64,000 nt of DNA from Monoplex corrugatus (GCA_030674185.1 CM060312.1:35062862-35126861); one strand, 5' to 3'; shown: positions 44,322 to 56,456, numbered from the stretch's first letter. A program made the numbers and translations. The notes: a model not told the origin generated them from the sequence alone.

Positions 44322-44468
44322 TGAAGAAGAAGAAGTAGAAAGAAGAAGAAGGAGAAGGAAGAAGAAGGTGAAGAAGAAGAGAAGAAGAAGGAGAGAAGAT
44401 GATGATGATGCTGATGATGATGGTGATGGTGAAGACGAAGACAAAGAAGAAGAAAAAGAAGAAGATGA

Positions 44469-44510
<42 letters not shown>

Positions 44511-44670
44511 GAAGAAGAAGAAGAGAAAAGTAGAAGAAGGAGAAGGAGAAGAAGAAGGTGAAGAAGAAGGAGAAGAAGAAGGAGAAGAAGATGATGATGA
44601 TGCTGATGATGATGTGATGGTGAAGACGAAGACAAAGAAGAAGAAAAGAAGAAGAAGAGAAGAAGAAGAA

Positions 44671-44702
<32 letters not shown>

Positions 44703-44765
44703 GATGATGAGATGATGATGATGATGATGAGACGACGACGATGACGACGACAATACTGATAATGG
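44196..44765. repeat. (GGT)n, (GAA)n, (GAT)n composite trinucleotide array
   Basis: A GGT run (44197-44240), then alternating GAA- and GAT-rich blocks for over 500 bp. The block GATGATGCTGATGATGATG through GAAGACGAAGACAAAGAAGA occurs twice (about 44400 and 44595), so part of the array has duplicated as a unit of about 195 bp. Poly-Asp/Glu/Met/Ser/His frames are artefacts. Confidence 0.97.
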
Positions 44766-45225
44766 TAATATTTAACGACAGTGAAACATTTCAACGCAAA
44801 GCTCTAATGACATCGAAGCAACAGTCAGACACACAAATACACAAATATGTCTAAAAGAGATCAAATCAACACACACACGCAAATGCACAAGCACAGATAC
44901 GTCACACCGACACATCATCTCCCACATACACAAAGTCGTTTTACATGTATATGTTCTTGCACGCGCGTACACGTATACACGCAACACACACACACACACA
45001 CATGCACGCACACACGCAGGTGCGTACACACATACACGTTGTTATGTATGGATAATGAAGGCAATAGACCATGAGCATGAACAAATACAACTTCGCTGGC
45101 AATGCATCGATATTTTTTCTATTCCTTAGGTGTACCAGCGCACGTGAACAGACACAGGCACACACACTATTGCGTATGCACGTATATATACAAATGGATG
45201 ACACTTAACTACGGCCATATGCTCT
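44766..45225. other. Spacer with scattered CA repeats
   Basis: Short CA/GCA runs lie at about 44866-44900 and 44980-45035. No gene recognised. Confidence 0.5.
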
Positions 45226-45321
45226 CCTCAGAGAGAGAAGCTCGAACTTCACATGGTAAATCTATTGTTACCAAAAAAACAAAACAACACAAAACAAAAG
45301 CAAACAACAACAATAACAATA

Positions 45322-45410
<89 letters not shown>
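45226..45410 (+). repeat. SINE-4-type tail followed by (CA)n
   Basis: GAACTTCACATGGTAAATCT (45243-45262) matches the words at 31.85 and 46.64 kb. It is followed by an A/AAC-rich tail and a CA run (45325-45409). The microsatellite sits where a SINE tail would end. Confidence 0.6.
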
Positions 45411-45411
<1 letters not shown>

Positions 45412-45685
45412 AATAAATAAACACAAGAAACTTTTTCCAGTTTTTCCACCCTGCACATTGGTTTTGCTCCATGAATCAAAACGCAATCGAACCTCAGTGT
45501 CAACTGCGTAGTGTAATAAACAGCTCACTGTCCAATAGGTAAGGAACTCCTTCGACGACTGCATGCAAAAAAAAAAAAACCCAACAACAACAACAAACAA
45601 AATCGCCAGACTGTGTGACTCCTCTGTTTCCACCGGAACCTGGCTTTCGAGGTCGACAGTCGGGTTTTGCCACGGTGCAACGGCT

Positions 45686-46262
<577 letters not shown>

Positions 46263-46600
46263 TGTGTATGTCACAACAGATTTCACTTTAATCTTTCCAT
46301 ACTGCCAGGCTTTCTTCTGGCACCCGCTTCCTATCCACAAACCACCAAACCAATTGTACCCCGCACCTCAACAGAGACACAACACGATAATTCACACACA
46401 TAAACACTGCCATAACGGAGGCAAAACGCCGATCAATCCCGGCTCGTTATCTGGAGATTTCTATCGAGTTCTATCCCTCACACACAAACCAACCGTGAGT
46501 CTTGACTCGTTACATATCGATTTCCATCGAGCAAACACGCTGTCACTTCCTGAATCACGAGATCAGAAATTCCGACGTGTCAACGTTCTATGTAACCTAT
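46263..46600. other. Spacer with a SINE-tail-like word
   Basis: GTCACAACAGATTTCAC (46269-46285), read on the minus strand, matches the SINE-4 tail word and borders the GT tract. Loosely repeated TCTATCGAGTTCTATCC / TTTCCATCGAGCAAACAC phrases follow. No gene recognised. Confidence 0.4.
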
Positions 46601-46720
46601 CGAGAAATGTATACATTGCATTTCATTTGCTGTTTTGGTCCCAACAGATTTACCGAGCAAAATTCAGGGCTGTGCTCACACCTGTGGAAGGCGCGTAGCC
46701 GCAATGCAGTGCCACCTTTA
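46601..46720 (-). mobile_element. SINE-4-type fragment
   Basis: Minus strand: GGCACTGCATTGCGGCTAC, then CACAGCCCTGAATTTTGC and GGTAAATCTGTTGGGACC. The same order appears at 31.83-31.90 kb (GGCACTGCGGCGACGC, then ACAGCCCGAGTTTCACATGG). Confidence 0.55.
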
Positions 46721-46834
46721 TTAAAAAGCCCCATTCATCAACTCGTTTTCTTGGAATATTTTCTGCCAGAAATCAACAAGTGATAATAAGAAGTCACGAC
46801 GCCCACGTTAACCATGTAAAGATACAGATGCCTC

Positions 46835-46995
46835 ATAACCCTGAGGTCGTTGGGGTAGGAGGTGGTAAAGACTTCATCATATCTCTCTCAGAGTCAGCAA
46901 GCATCACGAGGGTGGTGCCAACCTCCTCTCGCGTTCTGCTTTACTTCCCCCTCGCCCAAACAGGCCGAGTACCTGTTCAAATTCACAGACATCGT
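46835..46995 (-). mobile_element. SINE-2 family copy
   Basis: Minus strand: GTGAATTTGAACAGGTACTC, CCTGTTTGGGCGAGGGG, GAAGTAAAGCAGAACGC, AGGAGGTTGGCACCACCCTC, then GTCTTTACCACCTCC and GACCTCAGGGTTATG. It may be one element together with the tail fragment at 46601-46720, separated by about 110 bp. Confidence 0.65.
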
Positions 46996-47084
46996 TAGTC
47001 TATATAATTCTGACACTGAAACGCACCATTTTCTGTCACTTCTTATAAACAGAGTTCAGCGAGTCTACAATTTTCACTCACAGA

Positions 47085-47085
47085 C

Positions 47086-47116
<31 letters not shown>

Positions 47117-47235
47117 GAGACAGACAGAGACAGAGACAGAGAAAGACAGAGACAGACAGACAGAGAGAGACAGAGACAGAGAGACAGACAGAGAGGAGAG
47201 ACAAACAGACAGACAGAGACAGAGAGAGAGAGTTT
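47085..47235. repeat. (GA)n / (GACA)n tract
   Basis: GAGACAGACAGACAGAGA-type sequence over 150 bp. Confidence 0.95.
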
Positions 47236-47745
47236 ATGTCTATTCCCCTAAAAGAAAATGTTATCCAGTGTTATTTCTCACGCAGCAGACCAATTTTTTA
47301 CCCAATCCACTTTGAAACACAACACTCTAATCTCCAAAGCAGGAAACACCGTCTTTGGTCAATTCTCAACCGCTGCACTGTCTTGTCTATAATTTCCTGA
47401 ACAGAAAATCATAACTGTAAGAAACCAACACATAGAAAGACGGGTACTGTTAGTTGATAATACCCTTCACACACATTAAGAAAAAAACCCATGATTTAGA
47501 CTGTTACCACTAACACGATTCTGTAGTTATTTCCTACAACGAGACAGCACACTATAATTCCTCACCCACAGAAACGACCATCTGAAAGTACCCTGTCTAA
47601 AGTCCAATTCCTAAGAACATAAATCCAGTAGTTTAAAGCACAGAAAAGACACGCGCGCGCGACACAAACAGCGGTCGCCAAAGAAGCAACAGGCAGGCAG
47701 CAGGGGAAGACAAAATGTTCAAGCCAACCAACGGACGACCACGTT
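47236..47745. other. Spacer, nothing recognised
   Basis: Ordinary sequence; no frame above 60 codons with a motif. Confidence 0.45.
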
Positions 47746-47747
47746 TA

Positions 47748-47793
47748 CACACACACACACACACACACACACGAAGACACAACACACACGACG

Positions 47794-47857
<64 letters not shown>
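47748..47857. repeat. (CA)n microsatellite with CGACGACACA interruption
   Basis: CA repeats interrupted by GAAGACACAACACACACGAC. Confidence 0.95.
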
Positions 47858-48698
47858 CAGGTGTGCGCGATAGCACGCCCAGCCGTGTCAACTCCCCCCG
47901 CCCCCCCCCCCCAAAAAAAAAAAACCGTGGGGTCCACCATACTTTGAACTCTCCTCATGCACACACTCATACAATCGCCCTTATATATAACTATAAGCCA
48001 GGCCACGACGACAGATGTATTATTATCATATGTAAGCCAAAGGGGACTTGCATTATCTAGTCCTCTGTGTGGGTCGGTTTCATTCATGAATTAAGGACAC
48101 ATTCTCTGGAATAGCCACGTTGTTGTATGAAGTGCTGTTGTTAATCTCTTTTGTCCGGGAGGGGTCGAGCTTCATGATAGGGTATCAATGGGCGGGTTAG
48201 CATTTCCCCCGTGTGTTAATGTAAACAAAGGGTCCCGGGTCGTTTCTCTATGGGAATTAATCTTTGTAGGTGGCCGAGGACGTCACTACCAGCGCCACTC
48301 GTTCAGAGGCCGCTTTTATCTAAGCCGGTGTCGTACCAAAAAAGCCATCCCGTAAATCAGATCGTAACGACATAATTTTTCCGCGCACAAAAATACCACA
48401 ACACACACACCACACACACACAACACACAACACTTTATATATATATATATACTGAGAGAGAGAAGAAGAAGAAGAGGAAAACATGAAGTATTATTTAAAA
48501 TTAACAAAGGCAATAAAACAGTCGGAAAGACAAAAATACAAAAACAAGCACACACAAAATAAAAACACACGGACAAACAAACTTTTTTTTTATTATAATT
48601 ACCGAACCATACAAAACTGCCTCACAAGAACCTTATACTTTTCTTCCAGATTTTAAAAAAAAAAATTTTTTTTACCTTCACTGTGTGCTCTATTAGTT
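47858..48698. other. Spacer with C/A homopolymers and short CA/TA runs
   Basis: C then A homopolymers at 47899-47924, short CA runs at 48397-48430 and a TA run at 48437-48451. No gene recognised. Confidence 0.5.
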
Positions 48699-49007
48699 GT
48701 GTACGTGATTTCTCTACACTCTGTGGAAATACAAAAGCTGAAGTATGTAGGCCAAGCGATCAGAAACACCAAAACAGATCTGATGTCAAAGGTCCTGCAG
48801 GGGAAAGCTGAGGCGAGGAGAAGAAAGAGCCGGCCGCACACCTCCTATTTCAACAACATCTCTGAAGTCTGTGGTCTGGAGATCCAGGAAGTCGCCCACA
48901 GATGTCTTAATCGTGTGACCTGGAAAAAACTTGTGATGTCGAGCGTGGCTCCTACCGCCGATCCCGGCGAGGGAGAGAGAGGAGACTATGGGGCTCTGCA
49001 ACTTTAG
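48699..49007 (+). pseudogene. LINE polyprotein C-terminal fragment
   Basis: The plus-strand frame encodes QKLKYVGQAIRNTKTDLMSK, VLQGKAEARRRKSRPHTSYF, a short CGLEIQEVAHRCLNR segment and WKKLVMSSVAPTADPGEGERG before a stop. The order matches the C-terminal tail of endonuclease-reverse transcriptase LINEs: a GH/GQ-type segment, a G-x-R-x-R-G-R-P-like basic stretch (degenerate here), W/YFNNI, then the terminal DR-x-x-W-x-x-LV. It is a different family from the fragments at 1.1 and 4.0 kb. No catalytic domain is present. The ATG at 48699 is probably accidental. Confidence 0.65.
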
Positions 49008-49169
49008 GTTTAGGTGGCTCGCTCTGAAGATACGTGTGGTTTTCAGTTTCAATTTCAGTTTCAATTTCTCCAGATGTCTCCGCGCTCGGAATGAATTGCA
49101 TATGCACTAACGTCACAGGTGCCATGCGACGGAGAGCTGGCCAGGTCCTGAGGTCCTACCTAGATAGTT

Positions 49170-49292
49170 TCATAACCCTGGGGTCGTAGGGAAGTGAGGT
49201 GGCAGAGACCTCAACTTTTCCCGGGGCCAGCACCACGAGGGCGGCACCCATCCCTCTCCTTCGATTCAAATTAATATTCTATTCACTTTTTT
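49170..49292 (-). mobile_element. SINE-2 family fragment, interrupted by SINE-3
   Basis: Minus strand: GGGATGGGTGCCGCCCTCG, GGTGCTGGCCCCGGGAAAAG, TTGAGGTCTCTGCCACCTC, CCCTACGACCCCAGGGTTAT. SINE-3 with its A-tail lies immediately upstream on the same strand, consistent with insertion into or beside this copy. Confidence 0.6.
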
Positions 49293-49628
49293 TTTTTCAC
49301 CAAGACTTCAGAATGGCAAGAAGGCTAATTGGTCTTCAAGGGTTGGGACCTTGGAAATCAACCTCTCTCCAATGTTTTATACCTAGGCAGCCGGGCAATG
49401 CCCTGCTCTTCACGATTTTCAACTGCCGTGGGACCTTTAGCGTGTGCATCCAGAAGGCACACGGGTCCGACTCGTTTTTCGTCCCCTTCGAAGGACTAGA
49501 CGTTCAGTTCGATTTTCCAGTCAAATTGAAGACAAAAGTCAAGGCCTCTACGGGGAGTGAACCCTGGAACCTGGAGTTTAGTTACTGGCAGGCGAACGTC
49601 TGAACCATTCTGCCACTCTTCTCCCTGA
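49293..49628 (-). mobile_element. tRNA-derived SINE-3, near full length
   Basis: Read on the minus strand, it starts with a tRNA-like head: TGGCAGAATGG (A box, 49605-49615) and GGTTCACTCC (B box, 49554-49563), properly spaced for Pol III. The body includes GAAAATCGAACTGAACGTC, AGGGCATTGCCCGGCTGCC and ACCAATTAGCCTTCTTGCC. The end is CTTGGTG plus a run of 12 A. A decayed second copy lies at 31975-32330. SINEs of this kind encode no protein and depend on a LINE for movement. Confidence 0.8.
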
Positions 49629-49845
49629 ACGTGTGGATGACTCTGTCCTTTTGCTATAACTCAAACGGTAGGTCTGATGCGTTCTACCAGAACGAAATCT
49701 TCGCCTGCTTTGACAGCGTATGACATTTCCATTGCAAAGGAGACAACCCTACTGTCCCTCTCTCTGGGCTGTAACAATAATAGAACACTTGCTGTACTTG
49801 GAAATCAGTCCCACCGTCATTTTATTTCTGTAGAAAACGGGGCAA

Positions 49846-50560
49846 TACTACAAGACAAATACGTGCTTTAACAGCCAGTCCTCACTCTAAAGACAGGTTA
49901 TGTTAGCGCAATACTACAAGACAGATCATGCTTTAACAGCCAGTCCTCACTCTAAAGACAGGTTAATGTTAGCGCAATACTACAAGACAGATGCATGCTT
50001 TAACAGCCAGTCCTCACTCTAAAGACAGGTTAATGTTAGCGCAATACTACAAGACAGATGCATGCTTTAACAGCCAGTCCTCGTCCTAAAGAGGGGATAA
50101 TGTTAGCGCAATACTACAAGACAGATGCATGCTTTAACAGCCAGTCCTCGTCCTAAAGAGGGGATAATGTTAGGACAATACTACAAGACAGATGCATGCT
50201 TTAACAGCCAGTCCTCGTCCTAAAGAGGGGATAATGTTAGCGCAATACTACAAGACAGATGCATGCTTTAACAGTCAGTCCTCACTCTAAAGACAGGATA
50301 ATGTTAGCGCAATACTACAAGACAGATGCATGCTTTAACAGCCAGTCCTCACTCTAAAGACAGGATAATGTTAGCGCAATACTACAAGACAGATGCATGC
50401 TTTAACAGCCAGTCCTCGTCCTAAAGAGGGGATAATGTTAGGACAATACAACAAGACAAATGCATGCTTTAACAGCCAGTCCTCGTCCTAAAGAGGGGAT
50501 AATGTTAGGACAATACAACAAGACAAATGCATGCTTTAACAGCAAGTCCTCATAATGGGA
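49846..50560. repeat. 67-bp minisatellite, about 10.5 units
   Basis: The unit is GCGCAATACTACAAGACAGA plus TGCATGCTTTAACAGCCAGT plus CCTCACTCTAAAGACAGG plus TTAATGTTA. Two variants alternate in blocks: CACTCTAAAGACAGG and CGTCCTAAAGAGGGG. Confidence 0.96.
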
Positions 50561-50629
50561 TAATGTTCAGATAAAACTGAAATTCTGCAGGCTGGCTGGT
50601 TCAGCCAGACTCAAGATTTCATATTCTTG

Positions 50630-51370
50630 ATTCCAACAAACAACCAAAAGAATGAAAACTTGGCCTAATCAGTGCTATCGTCTTAATATACAACCCAAAG
50701 AATGAAAACTTGGCCTACTCGGTGCTGTCATCTTAATATACCACAACCCAAAGAATGAAAACTTGGTCTACTCGGTGCCATCGTTTTAATATACCACAAC
50801 CCAAAGAATGAAAACTTGGCCTACTCGGTGCTATCGTTTTAATATACCACAACCCAAAGAATGAAAACTTGGCCTACTCGGTGCTATCATCTTAATATAC
50901 AACCCAAAGAATGAAAACTTGGTCTACTCGGTGCTATCGTTTTAATATACAACCCAAAGAATGAAAACTTAGCCTACTTGGTGCTATCGTTTTAATATAC
51001 CACAACCCAAAGAATGAAAACTTAGCCTACTTGGTGCTATCGTTTTAATATACCACAACCCAAAGAATGAAAACTTGGCCTACTCGGTGCTATCGTTTTA
51101 ATATACCACAACCCAAAGAATGAAAACTTAGCCTACTTGGTGCTATCGTTTTAATATACCACAACCCAAAGAATGAAAACTTAGCCTACTTGGTGCTATC
51201 GTTTTAATATACCACAACCCAAAGAATGAAAACTTAGCCTACTTGGTGCTATCGTTTTAATATACCACAACCCAAAGAATGAAAACTTGGCCTACTCGGC
51301 GCTGTCGTTCTATAATACCACAACCCAAAGAATGAAAACTTGGCCTACTCGGCGCTGTTGTTCTAATTTG
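50630..51370. repeat. 53-bp minisatellite, about 14 units
   Basis: The unit is ACCCAAAGAATGAAAACTTG plus GCCTACTCGGTGCTATCG plus TTTTAATATACCACA, with a shorter form lacking CACA. GGCCTACTCGG and AGCCTACTTGG variants are grouped. Confidence 0.96.
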
Positions 51371-51860
51371 TTACACCAATCATTCTGCTGTCAGCTTACT
51401 GTTTGATGCAGAGCTACTCTGGGTACCTCCAGTGCCCCTTCCATCTGAAAATTTTGCTCGCGTGTTACAGGATTTTGTGTAGGCCTAAGGAGTCCCCTGG
51501 TTCATTACTAGCGGCAACGGGTGGGACACTGAAGGAGTTCTCTGAATGCCAGGAATTCCTCTTCAAGAAATTATACTGCACACTTACAAATTTGTCCTAG
51601 CGTCTGATTCCTTCTTGAAAAAGAAAAGTGTTTCATTTCGATTATGTTTGTATGTTGTGCTAATTATTTCGTTCTTCAAGTAGTTCACAGATAGCTGATG
51701 TCCTTAGCATACTGAACAAACGACTGCAAAACGTTCTCGAAATGCAAAATTTCGACAAAGAAAGTACATTTAATACAATCTAAAGTTATCTAGGACACGA
51801 AATATCTACCACACATACACGCACAGAATTTCGAAAGGTTAATTCTTAGAGAAAGAACCC
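51371..51860. other. Spacer between two minisatellites
   Basis: A 65-codon plus-strand frame (51403-51600) begins at an ATG, but I see no motif. Unrecognised. Confidence 0.45.
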
Positions 51861-52565
51861 CCTCCCCTTCCAAACAAGTGTTTTAGCCCTTAACTCACCC
51901 CTCCCCTCTCAAGCAAGTGTTTTAGCCCTAAATTCACCCCCTCCCCTCCCAAGCAAGTGTTTTAGCCATAAACTCATCCCCTCCCCTCTCAAACAAGTAC
52001 TTTAGCCATAAACTCATCCCCTCCCCTCTCAAGCAAGTGTTTAGACCTAAACTCATCCCTCCCCTCTCAAGCAAATGTTTTAGCCCTAAACTCATCCCCT
52101 CCCCTCTCAAGCAAGTGTTTAGACCTAAACTCATCCCCTCCCCTCTCAAGCAAGTACTTTAGCCATAAACTCATCCCCTCCCCTCTCAAGCAAGTGTTTT
52201 AGCCATAAACTCACCCCCTCCCCTCTCAAGCAAGTGTTTAGACCTAAACTCACCCCCTCCCCTCTCAAGCAAGTACTTTAGCCATAAACTCATCCCCTCC
52301 CCTCTCAAGCAAGTGTTTAGACCTAAACTCATCCCTCCCCTCTCAAGCAAGTGTTTTAGCCATAAACTCATCCCCTCCCCTCTCAAGCAAGTACTTTAGC
52401 CATAAACTCATCCCCTCCCCTCTCAAGCAAGTGTTTAGACCTAAACTCATCCCCTCCCCTCTCAAGCAAGTGTTTTAGCCATAAACTCACCCCTCCCCTC
52501 TGAAGCAAGTGTTTTAGCCATAAACTCACCCCCTCCCCTCTCAAGCAAGTGTTTTAGCCCTAACC
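51861..52565. repeat. 40-bp CCCTCCCCTCTC-containing minisatellite, about 17 units
   Basis: The unit is AAGCAAGTGTTTTAGCCATA plus AACTCATCCCCTCCCCTCTC. Variants carry GTACTTTAGCC or GTGTTTAGACC. The strand is strongly C-rich at the CCCCTCCCCTCTC segment, which repeats at 40-bp spacing. Confidence 0.96.
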
Positions 52566-53270
52566 TCCTAACACTCTGCCCATCTTAATGCTCCAATCAT
52601 ATTGGTGGAGTAAGTTTAGCTTTTCATAGGTCCTATTCCCAGTCATCCGTCAATTTCAAGACCTTGCCCACAATAAGATTTCGCGTATACTCAAGGAGTT
52701 TGTCTGAAAACAAGATGGCAGAATAGGTGGAGCACGTATGGAAGTGTCAGCGTGCGATGAACCTTCTAATTTCCTATCATTCACGGTGTAAACAGTTACA
52801 GAACCACGATCGTCAGCCACAAAGACACGTTACACCTCAAGCACTAACTAACCAATCACCATAATAACACATCCTCACAAGGCCACAACAGCGCACACGC
52901 ACACAATCATCGGGGTACTCTCCATTAATTCTTGTTTACGCTGATGCCACGGGTAAATAGCTCGAGTTGGGAGTTAGATAGTCATGTCCTAATTGTTGTA
53001 CATTATGCTTTTCAGTAACGAACGACCCGAGTGCGTGGACATGTGCGCGTGTAGGTTTTCTTACCAGACGTTCAACATTCTTACTACTGTGGCCTGTGTG
53101 GCTCGAGTTATTAGGGGATAAAGCGTGATGAAGCTACCGTTTCGTTTATCGTGTGTATTTGTAAATGGGATTTTTTTTTCTTGTGACAATATCAATATTT
53201 GTAACAGTGTTTTAAGAGGCAGAGCTCCCGTCATCCATTCAGATTGCACGAGCTGGACTCCGATTTAACA
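52566..53270. other. Spacer, nothing recognised
   Basis: No convincing frame. Ordinary base composition, unlike the flanking arrays. Confidence 0.45.
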
Positions 53271-53274
53271 AAAC

Positions 53275-53425
53275 TCTGTGTTTGGCTGCCCAGCTGTGAA
53301 TGGGTACCTGATCCTATTCCGGCAAAGGGAAGACAAAGCAGAGAGGGAAAGGAGCATGCACTTTCTCATAACGCTGGGCCCGAGAAAAGCTGAAGCTTCT
53401 ATCATGTCACTCCAGTACGACGTCA
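53275..53425 (+). mobile_element. SINE-2 family copy, plus strand
   Basis: GGCTGCCCAGCTGTGAATGG, GGTACCTGATCC, GGGAAGACAAAGCAGAG, TGGGCCCGAGAAAAGCTGAAG and TCACTCCAGTACGAC follow the family order. This is the only plus-strand member in the window. Confidence 0.65.
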
Positions 53426-54064
53426 GGATATGGAACAATTTTCATTAGTGTTTCACGACACACACTGGTTCTTTCGACTTACCGTATCAACGTGACTCAC
53501 ATTCAGATTCTCATTCTACCTGTGCGCTTCAGTCAAAAAAATATTTCCAAGATGTGTCAATACCAAACAATAGTAACAAGGGTTTCGGAAGTCATTTATA
53601 CATGAATGCACAGTGTGTTCGGTTGTCTGTATGGGTTGTAGCTAATCAACCCTTTTTACTCTCTCACCCTATACACATGTGCACATCCTCTCCTCCTCTC
53701 TGCTCTATCCTCTCCAACCCTAAATACAACCTCACACATTAAGTTTTTCTTGCGAAATATTTTCACCTGTTTTGCACATCAAGCCATCAAATTAAAAGGT
53801 GGAAGCTCTACTTTTACGCCAACTCGCAACTCAGTCATACCTTCAAATCAAAGCACGTGGCAGTGGGCGAATTCATCAGATTTCTGTTGCCTGCTGCAGC
53901 TGTTTAGAGGAGTACAATTATTCCCATGTTAAAGAAACGCACGCAATATCTTGAATTCAACAACCAACAATTATCGCACACATCAAAACCTCCGCTATTC
54001 GTCCATGTCTCTTCGGTTAAGAGTTGTATCTGGTCCTGAGAATTCAGCCATTCATTGGTCTGAA
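53426..54064. other. Spacer with a possible MITE left-arm remnant
   Basis: CAACCCTTTTTACTCTCTCA plus CCCTATACAC (53648-53677) resembles the left arm of the TTAA MITE inner palindrome; no right arm was found. Otherwise unrecognised. Confidence 0.35.
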
Positions 54065-54065
54065 G

Positions 54066-54215
54066 TCAGCCACGTGCTACTTCATCAGTCGTGTGACTGA
54101 TTTCACTTTACTCAATCAGTCACATGTGGTTTCAGTCATGTGATGAATTTCAATTTATCCAATCGGCTGTTTCATTTTACTCACGTGATACTTAAGTCAT
54201 GTGACATCTAAATCA
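54066..54215. repeat. Three diverged copies of a CACGTG/CATGTGA-bearing unit
   Basis: AGCCACGTGCTACTTCA...GTGTGACTGATTTCACTTTA, GTCACATGTGGTTTCAGTCA...TGATGAATTTCAATTTA and CTCACGTGATACTTAAGTCA...TGTGACATCTAAATCA begin near 54068, 54118 and 54180. Six E-box-type hexamers (CACGTG, CATGTG, CGTGTG) lie in 130 bp. Confidence 0.65.
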
Positions 54216-54696
54216 AACAGATGATCTTACTTCAACAACGAGTCACTTCCGTGTTACGTTAAATAGTGTCGTTAACTGATGCTTTTTACTCCTACTTTCA
54301 CCCGGTTTAACTTCCCCGTCTCGAAAGCGGGACATGAACCTATGTACTTTACAATTACATGGACTGAGATGTTCAAGCGAGAGAGAAGACTTGGGCACCA
54401 CCTTCATAACAACTGTCCCCACGAAAAGTTGAGATCTTTAACATCTCGATCACCAACAATCACTCAGATTAAGAGGAAAAAACTGACATTTTCGCTTTAT
54501 CTTTTTGACTGATATCTGTTCACCGTGGAAAACAAAGTTTACGTCTGGAGGTCGTAGGGATGGGGGAGAAGAGATGATCGATCGGCAACAAATCAAAATT
54601 CCACTGACAATGATGGGCTTCAGCGGCAAAAATACTGATTCTCGTGAGTTCTTACAAACTGGTCTCTTAAAGATGAGCTTGAGCAGCAAAGTATAA
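54216..54696. other. Spacer, nothing recognised
   Basis: Plus-strand frames of 63-77 codons lack motifs. Confidence 0.4.
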
Positions 54697-56456
54697 AACG
54701 GCCACACGACAGCAGAAACGAACAGAATGGTTGACACAACAGCAGCAATGCACAGGATAGTGACACAATAGCAGCAACTAACAGAACGGTGACACAACAG
54801 CAGTAACGAAGAGAATGGTGAAATCACAGCAACAACGAACAGAATGGTGACACGATAGCAACAACGAACAGAATGGTGACACGATAGCAGCAACGAACAG
54901 AATGGTGACACGATAGCAACAACGAACAGAATGGTGACACGATAGCAGCAACGAACAGAATGGTGACACGATAGCAACAACGAACAGAATGGTGACACGA
55001 TAGCAACAACGAACAGAATGGTGACACGATAGCAGCAACGAACAGAATGGTGACACGATAGCAGCAACGAACAGAATGGTGACACGATAGCAGCAACGAA
55101 CAGAATGGTGACACGACAGCAGCAACGAACAGAATGGTGACACGATAGCAACAACGAACAGAATGGTGACACGATAGCAGCAACGAACAGAATGGTGACA
55201 CGATAGCAGCAACGAACAGAATGGTGACACGATAGCAGCAACGAACAGAATGGTGACACGATAGCAACAACGAACAGAATGGTGACACGATAGCAACAAC
55301 GAACAGAATGGTGACACGATAGCAGCAACGAACAGAATGGTGACACGATAGCAGCAACGAACAGAATGGTGACACGATAGCAGCAACGAACAGAATGGTG
55401 ACACGATAGCAGCAACGAACAGAATGGTGACACGATAGCAGCAACGAACAGAATGGTGAAATCACAGCAACAACGAACAGAATGGTGACACGATAGCAGC
55501 AACGAACAGAATGGTGAAATCACAGCAACAAACGAACAGAACGGTGACACGATAGCAGCAACGAACAGAATGGTGACACGATAGCAGCAACGAACAGAAT
55601 GGTGACACGATAGCAGCAACGAACAGAACGGTGACACGATAGCAACAACGAACAGAACGGTGACACGATAGCAACAACGAACAGAATGGTGACACGATAG
55701 CAACAACGAACAGAATGGTGACACGATAGCAGCAACGAAGAGAATGGTGAAATCACAGCAACAACGAACAGAACGGTGACACGATAGCAGCAACGAACAG
55801 ATGGTGAAATCACAGCAACAACGAACAGAACGGTGACACGATAGCAACAACGAACAGAATGGTGACACGATAGCAGCAACGAACAGAATGGTGAAATCAC
55901 AGCAACAACGAACAGAACGGTGACACGATAGCAGCAACGAACAGAATGGTGAATCACAGCAACAACGAACAGAATGGTGACACGATAGCAACAACGAACA
56001 GAATGGTGACACGATAGCAACAACGAACAGAATGGTGACACGATAGCAACAACGAACAGAATGGTGACACGATAGCAACAACGAACAGAATGGTGACACG
56101 ATAGCAGCAACGAACAGAATGGTGAAATCACAGCAACAACGAACAGAATGGTGACACGATAGCAGCAACGAACAGAATGGTGACACGATAGCAGCAACGA
56201 ACAGAATGGTGAAATCACAGCAACAACGAACAGAACGGTGACACGATAGCAACAACGAACAGAATGGTGACACGATAGCAGCAACGAACAGAATGGTGAA
56301 ATCACAGCAACAACGAACAGAATGGTGACACGATAGCAGCAACGAACAGAATGGTGAAATCACAGCAACAACGAACAGAAGGTGACACGATAGCAGCAAC
56401 GAAATAATCAGAAACGGTGACACGATAGCAGCAACGAACAGAATGGTGACACGACC
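54697..56456. repeat. 29-bp minisatellite, about 60 units
   Basis: Type A unit: AACGAACAGAATGGTGACAC plus GATAGCAGC (or GCAAC). Type B unit: AACGAACAGAATGGTGAAAT plus CACAGCAAC. Both are 29 bp. B units are rare on the left and recur every 2, 3 or 6 units to the right of 55450. No phase contains a stop on the minus strand, so a 723-codon frame arises; its 29-residue periodicity (three units) shows it is an artefact. Confidence 0.98.

Noticed and set aside
44160..44794. Poly-Ser, poly-His, poly-Asp/Glu frames of 145-206 codons
   Set aside because: They come from GGT/GAA/GAT trinucleotide repeats.
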